A stretch of 64,000 nucleotides of DNA from Aquirufa nivalisilvae. Lineage in GTDB: Bacteria; Bacteroidota; Bacteroidia; Cytophagales; Spirosomataceae. Both the position numbers and the translations under genes were made by a program. Below the pieces are notes generated by a model, which made no database searches, was not told where the DNA came from, and saw nothing but the letters and a program-made list of their open reading frames with translations. Of this stretch, positions 27,843-36,289 are shown piece after piece (the first letter of the stretch is position 1; every line of letters begins with the position of its first letter). The stretch lies in assembly GCF_004307455.1 (NCBI RefSeq), contig NZ_SEWX01000005.1, positions 682,001 through 746,000 on the forward strand, written 5' to 3'.

Positions 27843-27976
27843 ATTAATATTTTTTAATGGGTTAATTATACGACTCGAAACTACCATTAAATAAGACAAA
27901 AGCAATTAACAAATCAAAAAATCGTCTTGGATGAGGAAAAATTTGCGACAAAAATCCAAAATCCTGCGAAAAAAGT

Positions 27977-30688
27977 CTACTTGTCTTCTAGGCTTTTATA
28001 ATGTTCCTTGCGCATTTCCTCTACATTATCCATCTCAACACGCTTTTTAATTTTCTTCCAATCAATGTTCTTATTGTATTTTTTCATGGTCACCTCTGGC
28101 TGAAAAATTCGACGGTCTGGGAATACAAAATCAACGGGACTAAAATCGGGTTTTTCAGTGAAAAAATCATCTAATAAGGTAGCTGTTTGATCATAATGGT
28201 TCACACTTGGAACACCAAAATTGGTATAGATCAAGCGCAATAAGGATCCAAAATTGGCATGCTTGTGAGATACATAATTACGCTTCACATAGGGTCCAGC
28301 CATCATTAAGACACTTCGGTGAGCATCAACATGGTCTACTCCTCCTTGTGGATCATCTTCGGTAACGACGACCAACATATTTTTCCAATATGGAGTCGTT
28401 GACAAGAAGCTAATCATTCTAGCTAATGCCAAATCATTATCTGCCATAAAGGAATGATTGCTTACGTATCCATCTTCTGGTCTTGGGTCCGCACCATGGT
28501 CATTGGGTAATTGAATCGTCACCACAGAAGGCATTTTTTTCTTTCCTTTCAGCCACATCTTGGTAAATTCTGATTCAAATTGCTCAGCACGAAACATATC
28601 CGGAATATCCGTATTGAAACCTGCATAATTATGACTCGTATTCTTCCACAATGCTTTTTGCATTGGCACCATGACCACATGGCCTGCTCCTGTTAAGGTA
28701 TCAAACCACTCTTCTCTGTTATGTGCCGTTTCATTAGCCTCTCCAAAATTATAAAAGGAAATATTTTTGCGCTCTAAGGCCTCCCATAAACCACCCGCTT
28801 CCGCATAATCCTCAGGATCAATACTTCCAGTGGTACCTGGATGTCTTCTGCCCGGCGCTTTTGAGAATATTTTGGCTGACTTACTGACACTTGAGTTCGC
28901 TTCTACCCATTCATTGGGGATTACTCCTACCATCCAGTGATGTCCATGAATGGAGGCATCACTATCACAATAAAAATTATCACTCATGGCAAATCGCTTA
29001 GCCAAAAGCGTATGATTAGGCATCACGTTGACATTATGGTAAGTTGTTTTCAAAGAATCAGGCAATACCACTGTCTGATTTAAGCCATAGCGTGCAATGG
29101 TTGAATCGCCATTGGCACCTTTAAATTGACCGAAAATCTCATCATAAGTACGATTCTCTTTCGTGATGTAAACAATATGCTTAATCGGAGATTGGGCCTG
29201 CTTATTTTTGTCTAACGACAGGATTTTGTTCCCTCTCCCCTTACTTGAATATTCTTGGTAGGTATTATTCTTTACTTCTTGTGTATAAGCTGCTAATTGT
29301 GCCTCATTCGGCATTTCAATCGTTTGGAATGTACCCAATTGAATATCACCTACATAAGAGCCTTGTTCAGGTGCCTTAAAGTCTTTACCGCCATTGGGTC
29401 CTGCTCCATAACCGCGACAAGTCGTCACATAAAGCGTTTTCTCATCTGCAGATAGTCGAACGCGCGTTGGGCCCCAACCCGTTGGTATAAAACCTTTGGT
29501 TTTTTGACTTGGAATATCAATAACTGCCACGGCATTTAAACCTAATAATGTCACATACAAGGTTTTTTCGTCTTTGCTCAGGCATAAACCAAATGGCAAA
29601 TAACCTCTTCGCTTATCTAAAACAGCATTTAGCTTAATCGGAATATGCGATTTGATTTGTCGAGTCGCGTAATCCAACACCGCAATATTATCGTTAGTAG
29701 CATTACTCACATAAGCAAATTTTGAACTGACAGCCAATGAGTTGGGACTAGATCCGCCCACTACTTCCATCTCCTCCACCATTTCGCCTAATAAAAAGCC
29801 TGGTTTGTATTTTTTAGTGATTTGATTTGTCGACAAATTAATCTGAAAAATACTCATGGATTCATCCGAGTTAGGATCCCCTACCCCTGGGATCTTTTTA
29901 CCCATGATTTCAGTTCCTTCACGAGACTCTTTCGTGTCGTTGGCATAGGGATGCCAAGGAATGTGCTGTGATTGCAGATTGGCTAAGGTGGTACCTTCGA
30001 TCAATGGGTAAGAATACATACCTACATTAGCTACAAAAGCAAATTGATGATCAGGACTTAATGAAATACCAAAAGGTTGACGACCCGTTGGAACCACACC
30101 TACAATTTCACCGGTCTCCGCTTTCATGCGAACCATCCTGAAATTGGCCCGATCCAAAACCAACAATTCATTTTTTTCTGGCAATAGAACTAGGTCTGAA
30201 GTAAAGCTATCATCAAAATCATATCCTATAAAGCTTCCATTTAGGCTAAAGGTTTTTAGGACTTTTCCTGTGGATAATTCAACGACCAATACATTGCCTG
30301 AATCGCCCCCACTTAAGTAAATCCATTCACTATTGGGTGAAAATACAACGCCCAAATAGGTACTTTTTCCGTAGGGTGAAAGCTTGGAAGGTGTGCCGTA
30401 AGGAGGAAAACGTTTAGAGATTTGTTTTTCTAAATCAATGCGGGTAAATGCACCATTGTGCAAGGTTACGGCCCATTTCCCATCTGGACTAATGACCATA
30501 CCGAATGGATCACTGTTGATGCGAAGCGTTTTTCCGGCTGGTTTTACTAATCGACCAGAAGGTAAAACAGAATAACCATGGATGTCAATTTTGGCTGGCA
30601 AATCTCGCCCGGGTACTTCTAAAATTGTTTGTGCGCTAACTTGAAATACGCAAATAGAAAGAAAAATAGATTTTAATATGTTGTTCAT
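27977..30688 (-). CDS. exported YncE-like beta-propeller fused to phosphoesterase domain
   Basis: From the ATG at 30688 the protein has 903 residues with a signal peptide (about 1-20, ending VSAQ). The first half (about 45-430) is a YncE-type seven-bladed propeller with repeated strands such as DPFGMVISPDGKWAV, RQPFGISLSPDHQFAFVAN and GPTRVRLSADEKTLYVTT. The second half (about 500-850) is an alkaline-phosphatase-superfamily phosphoesterase of the phospholipase C type: IVYITKENRTYDEIFG, SDASIHGHHWMVG and TEDDPQGGVDHVDAHRS. It probably hydrolyses phosphate esters in the periplasm or outside; the substrate is unknown. It is monocistronic, with an accessory region behind its start. Confidence 0.88.
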   Translation of the reverse strand: MNNILKSIFLSICVFQVSAQTILEVPGRDLPAKIDIHGYSVLPSGRLVKPAGKTLRINSDPFGMVISPDGKWAVTLHNGAFTRIDLEKQISKRFPPYGTPSKLSPYGKSTYLGVVFSPNSEWIYLSGGDSGNVLVVELSTGKVLKTFSLNGSFIGYDFDDSFTSDLVLLPEKNELLVLDRANFRMVRMKAETGEIVGVVPTGRQPFGISLSPDHQFAFVANVGMYSYPLIEGTTLANLQSQHIPWHPYANDTKESREGTEIMGKKIPGVGDPNSDESMSIFQINLSTNQITKKYKPGFLLGEMVEEMEVVGGSSPNSLAVSSKFAYVSNATNDNIAVLDYATRQIKSHIPIKLNAVLDKRRGYLPFGLCLSKDEKTLYVTLLGLNAVAVIDIPSQKTKGFIPTGWGPTRVRLSADEKTLYVTTCRGYGAGPNGGKDFKAPEQGSYVGDIQLGTFQTIEMPNEAQLAAYTQEVKNNTYQEYSSKGRGNKILSLDKNKQAQSPIKHIVYITKENRTYDEIFGQFKGANGDSTIARYGLNQTVVLPDSLKTTYHNVNVMPNHTLLAKRFAMSDNFYCDSDASIHGHHWMVGVIPNEWVEANSSVSKSAKIFSKAPGRRHPGTTGSIDPEDYAEAGGLWEALERKNISFYNFGEANETAHNREEWFDTLTGAGHVVMVPMQKALWKNTSHNYAGFNTDIPDMFRAEQFESEFTKMWLKGKKKMPSVVTIQLPNDHGADPRPEDGYVSNHSFMADNDLALARMISFLSTTPYWKNMLVVVTEDDPQGGVDHVDAHRSVLMMAGPYVKRNYVSHKHANFGSLLRLIYTNFGVPSVNHYDQTATLLDDFFTEKPDFSPVDFVFPDRRIFQPEVTMKKYNKNIDWKKIKKRVEMDNVEEMRKEHYKSLEDK

Positions 30689-30935
30689 AGGTTTAAAAAA
30701 TTTAACGAAGGTAAAACTCTTATCCTTAAGCTTAAACAATTATGTATTAAAATATGATGAAAAAGTCAATATGCTTTGGTTGATTATGTAATCTGTATAA
30801 GCTTCAACTCTCGCTTCGATAATTGATAATACTTGTTATATTTGGGTTTCTCGGTGCCTTATTAGCGAATATATTTGAGCTTTGGGCTTTGGGGTGAAAG
30901 ATATATTAGTGGTAATTCAAATAAACCTCCTGTTA

Positions 30936-31469
30936 ATGAAAGATTTAATCAAATACTTTAAAAAACACGTAATATTTATAGGTACACCTTTTTTATGTTA
31001 TTTTACCTTTAAAGTATTTTTAGCAACAGAATATAACAGTTTTGAAAAATACAGTTTTGGTTTTGGTTGTTTATTTTTTTTTATTCTCTTTATAAGTACT
31101 TTATATTTCTTGACATATCATACTGAAAAAATAGATGAACATCAGAATAACAGTTCAGGAAGGCGAAAGTTTTTAGCTCATACAATGGGAGTTGTTATTT
31201 TATTATCTCTAACATTTGCTTCTTATTATTGGTGCATTTTCGATTACAATAATTTAAATTTCACAAACGTTTCTGCAGAAAAAGAATATTTAGATTTCAT
31301 ATTATACAGTTTTGGCATTTTTATAATGAATAACACAAGTCAAATCCAAGCCAAGACTTTTTATGCTAAATTTTTTGTTGGAACTGAAATGTTGGCAGCA
31401 TTCATAACTTTAATTTTAATTTTAGCGAATTACAAAGATTTGAAGGACGAAAGTTTAAACAAAAAGTAA
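30936..31469 (+). CDS. hypothetical four-helix membrane protein
   Basis: I do not recognise this family. The ATG at 30936 gives 177 residues (a TTG 18 codons upstream is possible but adds an unlikely N-terminus). Hydrophobic segments lie at about 12-30, 41-63, 82-104 and 150-172, with a short charged cytoplasmic-looking loop after the second (HTEKIDEHQNNSSGRR). Codon use is extremely AT-rich compared with the housekeeping genes around it, consistent with acquired DNA. It opens an accessory stretch that runs to about 34.7 kb. Confidence 0.6.
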   Translation: MKDLIKYFKKHVIFIGTPFLCYFTFKVFLATEYNSFEKYSFGFGCLFFFILFISTLYFLTYHTEKIDEHQNNSSGRRKFLAHTMGVVILLSLTFASYYWCIFDYNNLNFTNVSAEKEYLDFILYSFGIFIMNNTSQIQAKTFYAKFFVGTEMLAAFITLILILANYKDLKDESLNKK

Positions 31470-31769
31470 GAACTGCAAGTAAAAGCAATAATCATCTAAA
31501 ATCTTCTGTTAGGTTTCTATGGTTAAAACAGTTAGTTGTCTTTAAAAATAGACCCACGTAAAACGAAAAGCATCCAAAACATTCAGTTCCCTCTTTGATA
31601 ATTTATAAAACATATTATATTGATTTTACTTAACTCTTTAGCGCCAATACACCCATTTTCACATATATCTACGCTATAGTGTAGGGTGTATATTCTAATT
31701 AGCAGCCACTTTATTACAACCGTTTTTCATAGACATTTTACAAATAGAATAGACAATTAGTAGATTTAA
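31470..31769. other. 300-base intergenic stretch with a dyad
   Basis: There is no gene. An 8-base inverted repeat ATACACCC (31647-31654) and GGGTGTAT (31684-31691) encloses a near-perfect 16-base palindrome CTACGCTATAGTGTAG (31669-31684). It lies about 80 bases before the M41-like gene and could be a regulatory or recombination site. No promoter consensus is clear. Confidence 0.4.
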
Positions 31770-32432
31770 ATGGCGACAGAACAACAAAAAAAGGATGCAA
31801 TTCACGAAAGTGGACACGCTGTAATTGCAAAACTTTTTGACGATGACTTTGAAGTGAAAAGTATAACTCTTTCACCCAATATATATGCGGCTCATACAGA
31901 CACTACTGACTGGAGAGGAGGAATCCATTTAAAACCAAAACTTAAAACATTGCAAACCCCGACATTAGAGAATAAAGACAAACTCATAATTTCAATGTGG
32001 GGAGGTTTAGCAGCTCAAAATATTTTCATTAAGGGACACGATAACATAAGAAATAATCTCAACACTTATTTGGCTAAACCAAATTTATTGGACCTTAATG
32101 GTTTTATTGGTGACTGGGAATTGACATCCGAATACATTACCGAACAGACGCAAATTAGAGAAATTAGTTATGATAAATATAGACTCGGTTTTTTAGATTT
32201 TACTTTTAATTATCTATTGCTTGACAAAGTATGGGAGACAACAGAATCTTTATCTGAACTTGTGCTCAATAGCCAAAACTTAACAGTTACACAAAAAGAG
32301 ATAGAGTATCATTACCGTAACACTGGTTTCACCAAATACCTTTATAAGAATAAGACATGTATTCTTAATAAGCGGTATAAGGTTTCGGTTTACAAAAAAC
32401 TAATTTATTACTTGAAATCCATTTTGCAATGA
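31770..32432 (+). CDS. stand-alone M41 (FtsH-type) peptidase-like protein
   Basis: The 220-residue protein starts almost directly with a zinc-peptidase motif, AIHESGHAVIA (His12, Glu13, His16), in the form typical of FtsH. It is followed by SMWGGLAAQNIFIKG, resembling the FtsH GGRAAEE segment, and GDWELTSEYIT near 114-123, where Asp115 could be the third metal ligand. There is no AAA+ ATPase domain, membrane segment or signal peptide, so it would act on unfolded or small targets, or with a partner. The remainder is helical and Lys-rich. Ten bases or so after the stop an attC-like element begins, so this looks like a mobile-cassette gene. Confidence 0.7.
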   Translation: MATEQQKKDAIHESGHAVIAKLFDDDFEVKSITLSPNIYAAHTDTTDWRGGIHLKPKLKTLQTPTLENKDKLIISMWGGLAAQNIFIKGHDNIRNNLNTYLAKPNLLDLNGFIGDWELTSEYITEQTQIREISYDKYRLGFLDFTFNYLLLDKVWETTESLSELVLNSQNLTVTQKEIEYHYRNTGFTKYLYKNKTCILNKRYKVSVYKKLIYYLKSILQ

Positions 32433-32449
32433 CAGACAGAAAAGTGGCT

Positions 32450-32580
32450 GCTAACACGGGTTTTGCATCAGCCTGGTGACGTGTGCAAACATGGAGCTTT
32501 GTGCTTCTATTCAAGTTCAGTGCTGGTTGACAGTTTTGTGCTCCGAAAGCCGCCACTGCGCCAAGCATGGGAACGTTAAC
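32450..32580. other. attC-like imperfect hairpin element (possible gene-cassette boundary)
   Basis: The element begins GCTAACACGGG and ends GGGAACGTTAAC, so its extremities have the TAACA...GTTA form of integron attC sites. Its flanks pair imperfectly: GTTTTGCATCAG near the left end resembles the complement GCTTGGCGCAG of the right end. Inner arms CCTGG and CCGCCA, and TTTGTGCT motifs around the centre, continue the long bulged dyad. The length of about 131 bases resembles large attC repeats. It is clearly more GC-rich than the genes on both sides. No integrase of the IntI type is in the window, so function is inferred. Confidence 0.5.
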
Positions 32581-32614
32581 AGAAAGCAATTTATCTTATC
32601 AAAAAGCTACAAAA

Positions 32615-33304
32615 ATGACTAGAAAATTAATTGAACATATTCCTATATTAGGAGCTTTAATCATCATTTTAGGTATAATCAAGTTGCTCATCTTTTATAA
32701 TTGTTTTGACCTTCCAATTAAGTACTTTGTTGGTCTCACAGAAATTACAATAATAATTGCAGAAGATATTTTACTCTTTATTTTAATTTATTTTATATTA
32801 TTGTCAGTTGAAATATTGATAAAAGATAATATAAAAAAAGAATTCACGCTTTTTTCTTCAAAAGATAAAGCAAATTTAATTCTTAGCATATTCGTCCTTG
32901 TAGTGAACGTTGGACTTTTAATATGGAATTTACAAGAGAAAGAATATTACAGACAGATTGTTAATTCAGCTTACACATACATTTTCTTGTTTATCACTAT
33001 TAGACAAACCAAATTCATTAAGGAATACCTTGAAATGAATAAAGAGTTTTCGTTTTTTTTACTTTTTTTGGCGTTGACATTATTACATGTTACAATTACG
33101 ACCTCAAAAGAACTTAAATTAGTGATTAATGGAAAATATGATGGGACTAAAATTGTGACAAATGATACTACATACATTTCAAGTAAGTCATGTTATTACA
33201 TTGGACAGACAGACAAATATTTATTCATGTATCAACCTCCCAAACGCTGCATAATTTTGCCTACCTCAACAATCAAGCAAATTGACTTTTATATTGACAA
33301 ATAA
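32615..33304 (+). CDS. hypothetical multi-pass membrane protein
   Basis: I do not recognise this family. The start at 32615 gives 229 residues; an earlier in-frame ATG at 32567 lies inside the attC-like element and is rejected. Hydrophobic stretches fall at about 8-28, 38-66, 80-100, 120-136 and 148-166. A soluble C-terminal domain of about 60 residues follows (VINGKYDGTKIVTNDTTYI to the end) and looks like a small beta fold. Codon use is strongly AT-rich. Its position right after the attC-like element suggests it arrived as part of a cassette. Confidence 0.6.
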   Translation: MTRKLIEHIPILGALIIILGIIKLLIFYNCFDLPIKYFVGLTEITIIIAEDILLFILIYFILLSVEILIKDNIKKEFTLFSSKDKANLILSIFVLVVNVGLLIWNLQEKEYYRQIVNSAYTYIFLFITIRQTKFIKEYLEMNKEFSFFLLFLALTLLHVTITTSKELKLVINGKYDGTKIVTNDTTYISSKSCYYIGQTDKYLFMYQPPKRCIILPTSTIKQIDFYIDK

Positions 33305-33318
33305 AATAATGCCTTCCG

Positions 33319-33378
33319 CTGTTCGACATGTTCCAAAGGCCTCTGCTGTTCGACATGTTCCGAAGGGTTATGTCGAAC
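33319..33378. repeat. two direct copies of CTGTTCGACATGTTCC with partial inverted arm
   Basis: Exact 16-base copies lie at 33319-33334 and 33346-33361. ATGTCGAAC follows inverted at 33370-33378, and a 15-base inverted copy GAACATGTCGAACAG lies at 33641-33655, about 280 bases further on. I see no gene between them (33305-33803 is non-coding apart from the repeats and the toxin promoter). Confidence 0.65.
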
Positions 33379-33664
33379 GACAGAGGAAAGGGATTTTTAA
33401 TCTCAGACATATCCCCATACATCATAAATAATCCATTAAACTGATTTCTTCTAACCATTATCAGTTTACAGATTACTATTGTTCATTTGCTGGTTTATTT
33501 TTGAAAACAAAAAAACCGCAATTTGTCCATTTGATCTGTAACCATGACTCATGCATATTCCATTCAAGACCCGCAAAGTCAATATTATATAATTCTGACG
33601 TTAGATATGCCCTTCGGTTTACACCGAAACGTAGAGAGGTGAACATGTCGAACAGCTGTGTTCA

Positions 33665-33735
33665 GTTGGCTGAGGCACTCGAAGCCAACGTTTAAAACTG
33701 AGACTTTCGCTTTGGCTGAGGCACTTGAAGCCAAC
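33665..33735. repeat. TTGGCTGAGG hairpin repeats, left cluster (2 copies)
   Basis: Two 25-base units lie at 33665-33689 and 33711-33735. Each has the arms GTTGGCTGAG and CTCGAAGCCAAC (the second unit starts TTTGGCT) around a 3-base centre, forming a hairpin with one bulge. Both are followed by GTTTAAAA. The right cluster is at 34413-34669, on the other side of the toxin-antitoxin locus. Confidence 0.8.
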
Positions 33736-33747
33736 GTTTAAAAAGAA

Positions 33748-33793
33748 TTTGCTAGTTAACTTATTAATCATAATTTTGTATCCAACTGGATAC
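33748..33793 (+). promoter_or_regulatory. toxin-antitoxin promoter with overlapping palindromic operator
   Basis: TTTG (33748-33751), 19 bases and TAATTTTG (33771-33778) form a consensus promoter. A 16-base palindrome GTATCCA-ac-TGGATAC (33778-33793) starts at the last base of the -7 box and covers the expected transcription start. This is where an antitoxin repressor would bind to shut off its own operon. The toxin ATG follows at 33804. Confidence 0.7.
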
Positions 33794-33803
33794 ATTTGAA
33801 ATA

Positions 33804-34103
33804 ATGTACTTCATTGAAAAAACAACGGAATTTGATAAGTGGTTTAAGAAACTAAATGACATTAGAGCAAAAGCAAAAATTTTGTTCCGAATTCAAAAAA
33901 TAGAAATAGACAAACACTTTGGAGATTGCGAACCTGTTGGAGATGGAATTCAAGAACTGAAAATAAACTACGCATAAGGTTACAGAGTTTATTTCAAAGA
34001 AATTGATCAGAAAATAATTATCCTACTTATGGGAGGCGATAAATCGACTCAACAACAAGACATTGAAAAGGCAAAAGAAATTTGGAAAAAATTAAAAAAA
34101 TAG
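33804..34103 (+). pseudogene. HigB/RelE-superfamily (Gp49-like) toxin gene with in-frame stop
   Basis: Read through, the frame encodes 99 residues of the phage-Gp49-like/RelE toxin family. It begins MYFIEKTTEFDKWFKKL and ends QQDIEKAKEIWKKLKK. In this family the middle reads INYAKGYRVYF; here codon 58 is TAA (33975-33977), giving INYA-stop-GYRVYF, so one AAA/AAG to TAA change explains it. Downstream residues are still well conserved and no frameshift is present, so the loss looks recent. The truncated product lacks the catalytic C-terminal half and should be inactive. The antitoxin gene begins 3 bases after the normal stop codon. Confidence 0.85.
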
Positions 34104-34106
34104 AAA

Positions 34107-34391
34107 ATGGAAACGTCAAAATTTGACATTGCAGATTATTTGGACAACAACGAAATGATTGCTGAATACCTAAATACCGTTTTGGAAGAAGGCAATGAGG
34201 CTGATGTTATTACTGCAATTGGACATATTGCAAAAGCAATTGGTATGACCAAAATTGCAGAAGAAACTGGGATGAGCAGACCTAGTTTGTACAAAGCGCT
34301 GTCGGAAGGATCCAAACCTCAATTTTCAACAATAATGAAAGTTTTGAAAGCAGTTGGAGGACAAATACATATACATCCATTAACCACATAA
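34107..34391 (+). CDS. HigA-like antitoxin of the Gp49-toxin-associated family
   Basis: The 94-residue protein matches the 'probable addiction module antidote' family: N-terminal FDIADYLDNNEMIAEYLN, then a helix-turn-helix at about 48-80 (AIGMTKIAEETGMSRPSLYK, then ALSEGSKPQFSTIMKVL) and GGQIHIHP at the end. It would bind both the toxin and the operator at 33778-33793. It is intact although its toxin partner carries a stop codon, which is the tolerated state of such pairs (loss of toxin is harmless, loss of antitoxin is not). Confidence 0.87.
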   Translation: METSKFDIADYLDNNEMIAEYLNTVLEEGNEADVITAIGHIAKAIGMTKIAEETGMSRPSLYKALSEGSKPQFSTIMKVLKAVGGQIHIHPLTT

Positions 34392-34412
34392 AAATCGAAT
34401 GCACAACAGCCA

Positions 34413-34669
34413 GTTGGCTGAGGTTCTCGAAGCCAACTTTAAACTTAGTATTACAAATCCCTTTTATCTCTCGTAGTTGGCTGAGGTTCTCGAAGCCAAC
34501 ATTTAAAACTGAAGCTCTCTGAGTTGGCTGAGGCACTCGAAGCCAACGTTTAAAACTGAGACTCTCGTTTTGGCTGAGGTTCTCGTGGTTGGCTGAGGTT
34601 CTCGCTGTTGGCTGAGGCACTCGAAGCCAACAAAACGCACTCGCTTTGGCTGAGGTTCTCGAAGCCAAA
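34413..34669. repeat. TTGGCTGAGG hairpin repeats, right cluster (5 full, 2 truncated copies)
   Basis: Full 25-base units lie at 34413-34437, 34476-34500, 34523-34547, 34607-34631 and 34645-34669. Truncated units lacking the right arm lie at about 34569-34585 and 34588-34604. The centre is GTT or GCA. In the last unit both arms change together (TTTGGCT with AGCCAAA), keeping the hairpin. Spacers vary from 2 to 38 bases, with short shared pieces such as TTTAAAACTGA. The cluster ends 8 bases before the stop codon of the frameshifted porin gene. Confidence 0.8.
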
Positions 34670-34676
34670 AGCATTA

Positions 34677-36049
34677 TTAAAACTTATACGCCGCCCGAGT
34701 GGCCAAATATTGAACATCTTTCCCTGGTCCTGTTTCCTTTAAGTAGGCACCAGCAGCACAATAGCCCAATTCAAATTGAAATGCCAAGTGTTTATTCGCA
34801 AAATAATTGGCTTCCAAGGCAAAAATATCTGCCACTCCGCTAGCATTGCTTTCAATTTGACGCCCTATGACAGGTAACAATGCCGACATATTGGGAGTAA
34901 AAATACCATCCCGTAAACTGGCTCTTTGAACAAATGACGCTCTTAAGGTTGTCAACCATTTGTGGTTATCGCTATATCGAATATAAGGGCTTAAATTCAA
35001 GGTATTTGTGATGTTCAAAGACACCGTCTGGCCAAAAGGTGGTCTGGAATATAATGTATTGAACGTATTTAGCTGTTGATCATGGTTGGAAACATCACCA
35101 GGGACCCAATTACCACTAAATCCAACATAAAAATTCCGCTTCCATTCATAATTGAAATCATACACAAATAGAAATGCTTGAATGCTCAGATCATTGAAAT
35201 GCCCCAATGACCTGCCATTTCCAAATCATAATTAAATGTCTTCTTCTCGCTATACCAGCGTGTTCCCAAGGTATTTCTCGCCTCCAACCCTTTCTTTAAA
35301 TAGTATTCCCTCAAGGAACTTTCCATGAAAAAATAATAAGCATCAAAAAAGTCTCTTTTGGAAGAAAATGTATGATTCCAGATCGTACCAGAAACCACTT
35401 CAGAAGAACGTACATCATCAAAAACACCCGTATTTTGTTTCATCGGATTAGCCAAAAAAGCATCTATTTTCTGATTCCCTTGATGCCATTTGAGTGTTGC
35501 TCCATAATAAGGCTGCCTCGTATTGGGTCCTTCCTTAAGGGCCATTAATCGCTCTAAACCCCAGGTATATTCTTGTTTACCTAGTCGCAAGGCTAAATTG
35601 GGTTTAATATTCCATTCCAAAAACGCTTGATGCAACGACAAGGCATTTTGATCTAATGTAGATGTAAATGGATTATCATTTAAAAACCGAAGTGTATTAT
35701 TTAATTGAGTAAATATTCGAAATGATGGACTAATTTCCCAATTAGCATGCAACATCACCCGATGCATGATTTGATGTGGGTTTTCTGTCAAAAAATTATC
35801 CGGAACATCCCCAAAATTGACATGCTGATAGGACTGATATTGTTCTCTCCACTCCCCACCAAAACTAATGGTCGTGCGCCGAACGAAGGGAATATACTTT
35901 AACGACTCATCCCAAGTCTTAAATCGATTGGTATCTAGTTTTAAATAAGAGAAATTATCATCCTGACGCATTCTGGCAATGTTTTGGGCCAAAATGTTGG
36001 GTATCACGAAACTAAATAATAGAAGAAAAACTAATAAACTTCTTTTCAC
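34677..36049 (-). pseudogene. alginate-export-type outer-membrane beta-barrel gene with frameshift
   Basis: Two frames on the minus strand join into one protein of about 457 residues. The first (36049-35186) has a signal peptide (MKRSLLVFLLLFSFVIPNILA), then barrel strands and the family motif LRLGKQEYTWGLERLMAL. The second (to 34677) supplies the remaining strands and ends in the aromatic outer-membrane signature AAYKF. The break is at the C-run 35202-35205 (G-run on the coding strand): one extra G would turn HWGISMI-stop into HWGHFNDLSIQAF. It may be a true pseudogene, phase variation or a sequence error. Family members are outer-membrane porins for anionic sugars. Confidence 0.82.
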
Positions 36050-36289
36050 AAAAAACGAAAAAATAAAGAATGGAATAAATCCAGATTCAATGAGGGCGCA
36101 AATTAGGTAAATTAAATGGGCTGACTATCCTGAATAGGATAAAATGGAAAGAAGCAAAAAATGCCGCTCAATTTTACCTAATTAAATCCAAATACAGATA
36201 GAAATTATTCTATTTTACTCTATATTGGCTTACTAAATCCTACAGGATTGATTTATCCGTTCATCTAAATACATTAAAATACATAGCTC

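Noticed and set aside
33501..33695. Small open frame of 64 codons
   Set aside because: It spans one of the dispersed repeats and part of a hairpin repeat, and its protein has no recognisable structure.
33804..34103. Recoded (selenocysteine or pyrrolysine) toxin
   Set aside because: The in-frame stop is TAA, which is not used for these amino acids, and no stem-loop follows it.
34413..34669. CRISPR array
   Set aside because: The repeats are palindromic and 25 bases long, but spacers vary from 2 to 38 bases and carry shared pieces. Units are truncated, and no cas gene is present.
34282..34674. Minus-strand open frame of 130 codons
   Set aside because: It is a by-product of the repeated hairpin units, whose translation repeats the same residues, and it overlaps the antitoxin gene.
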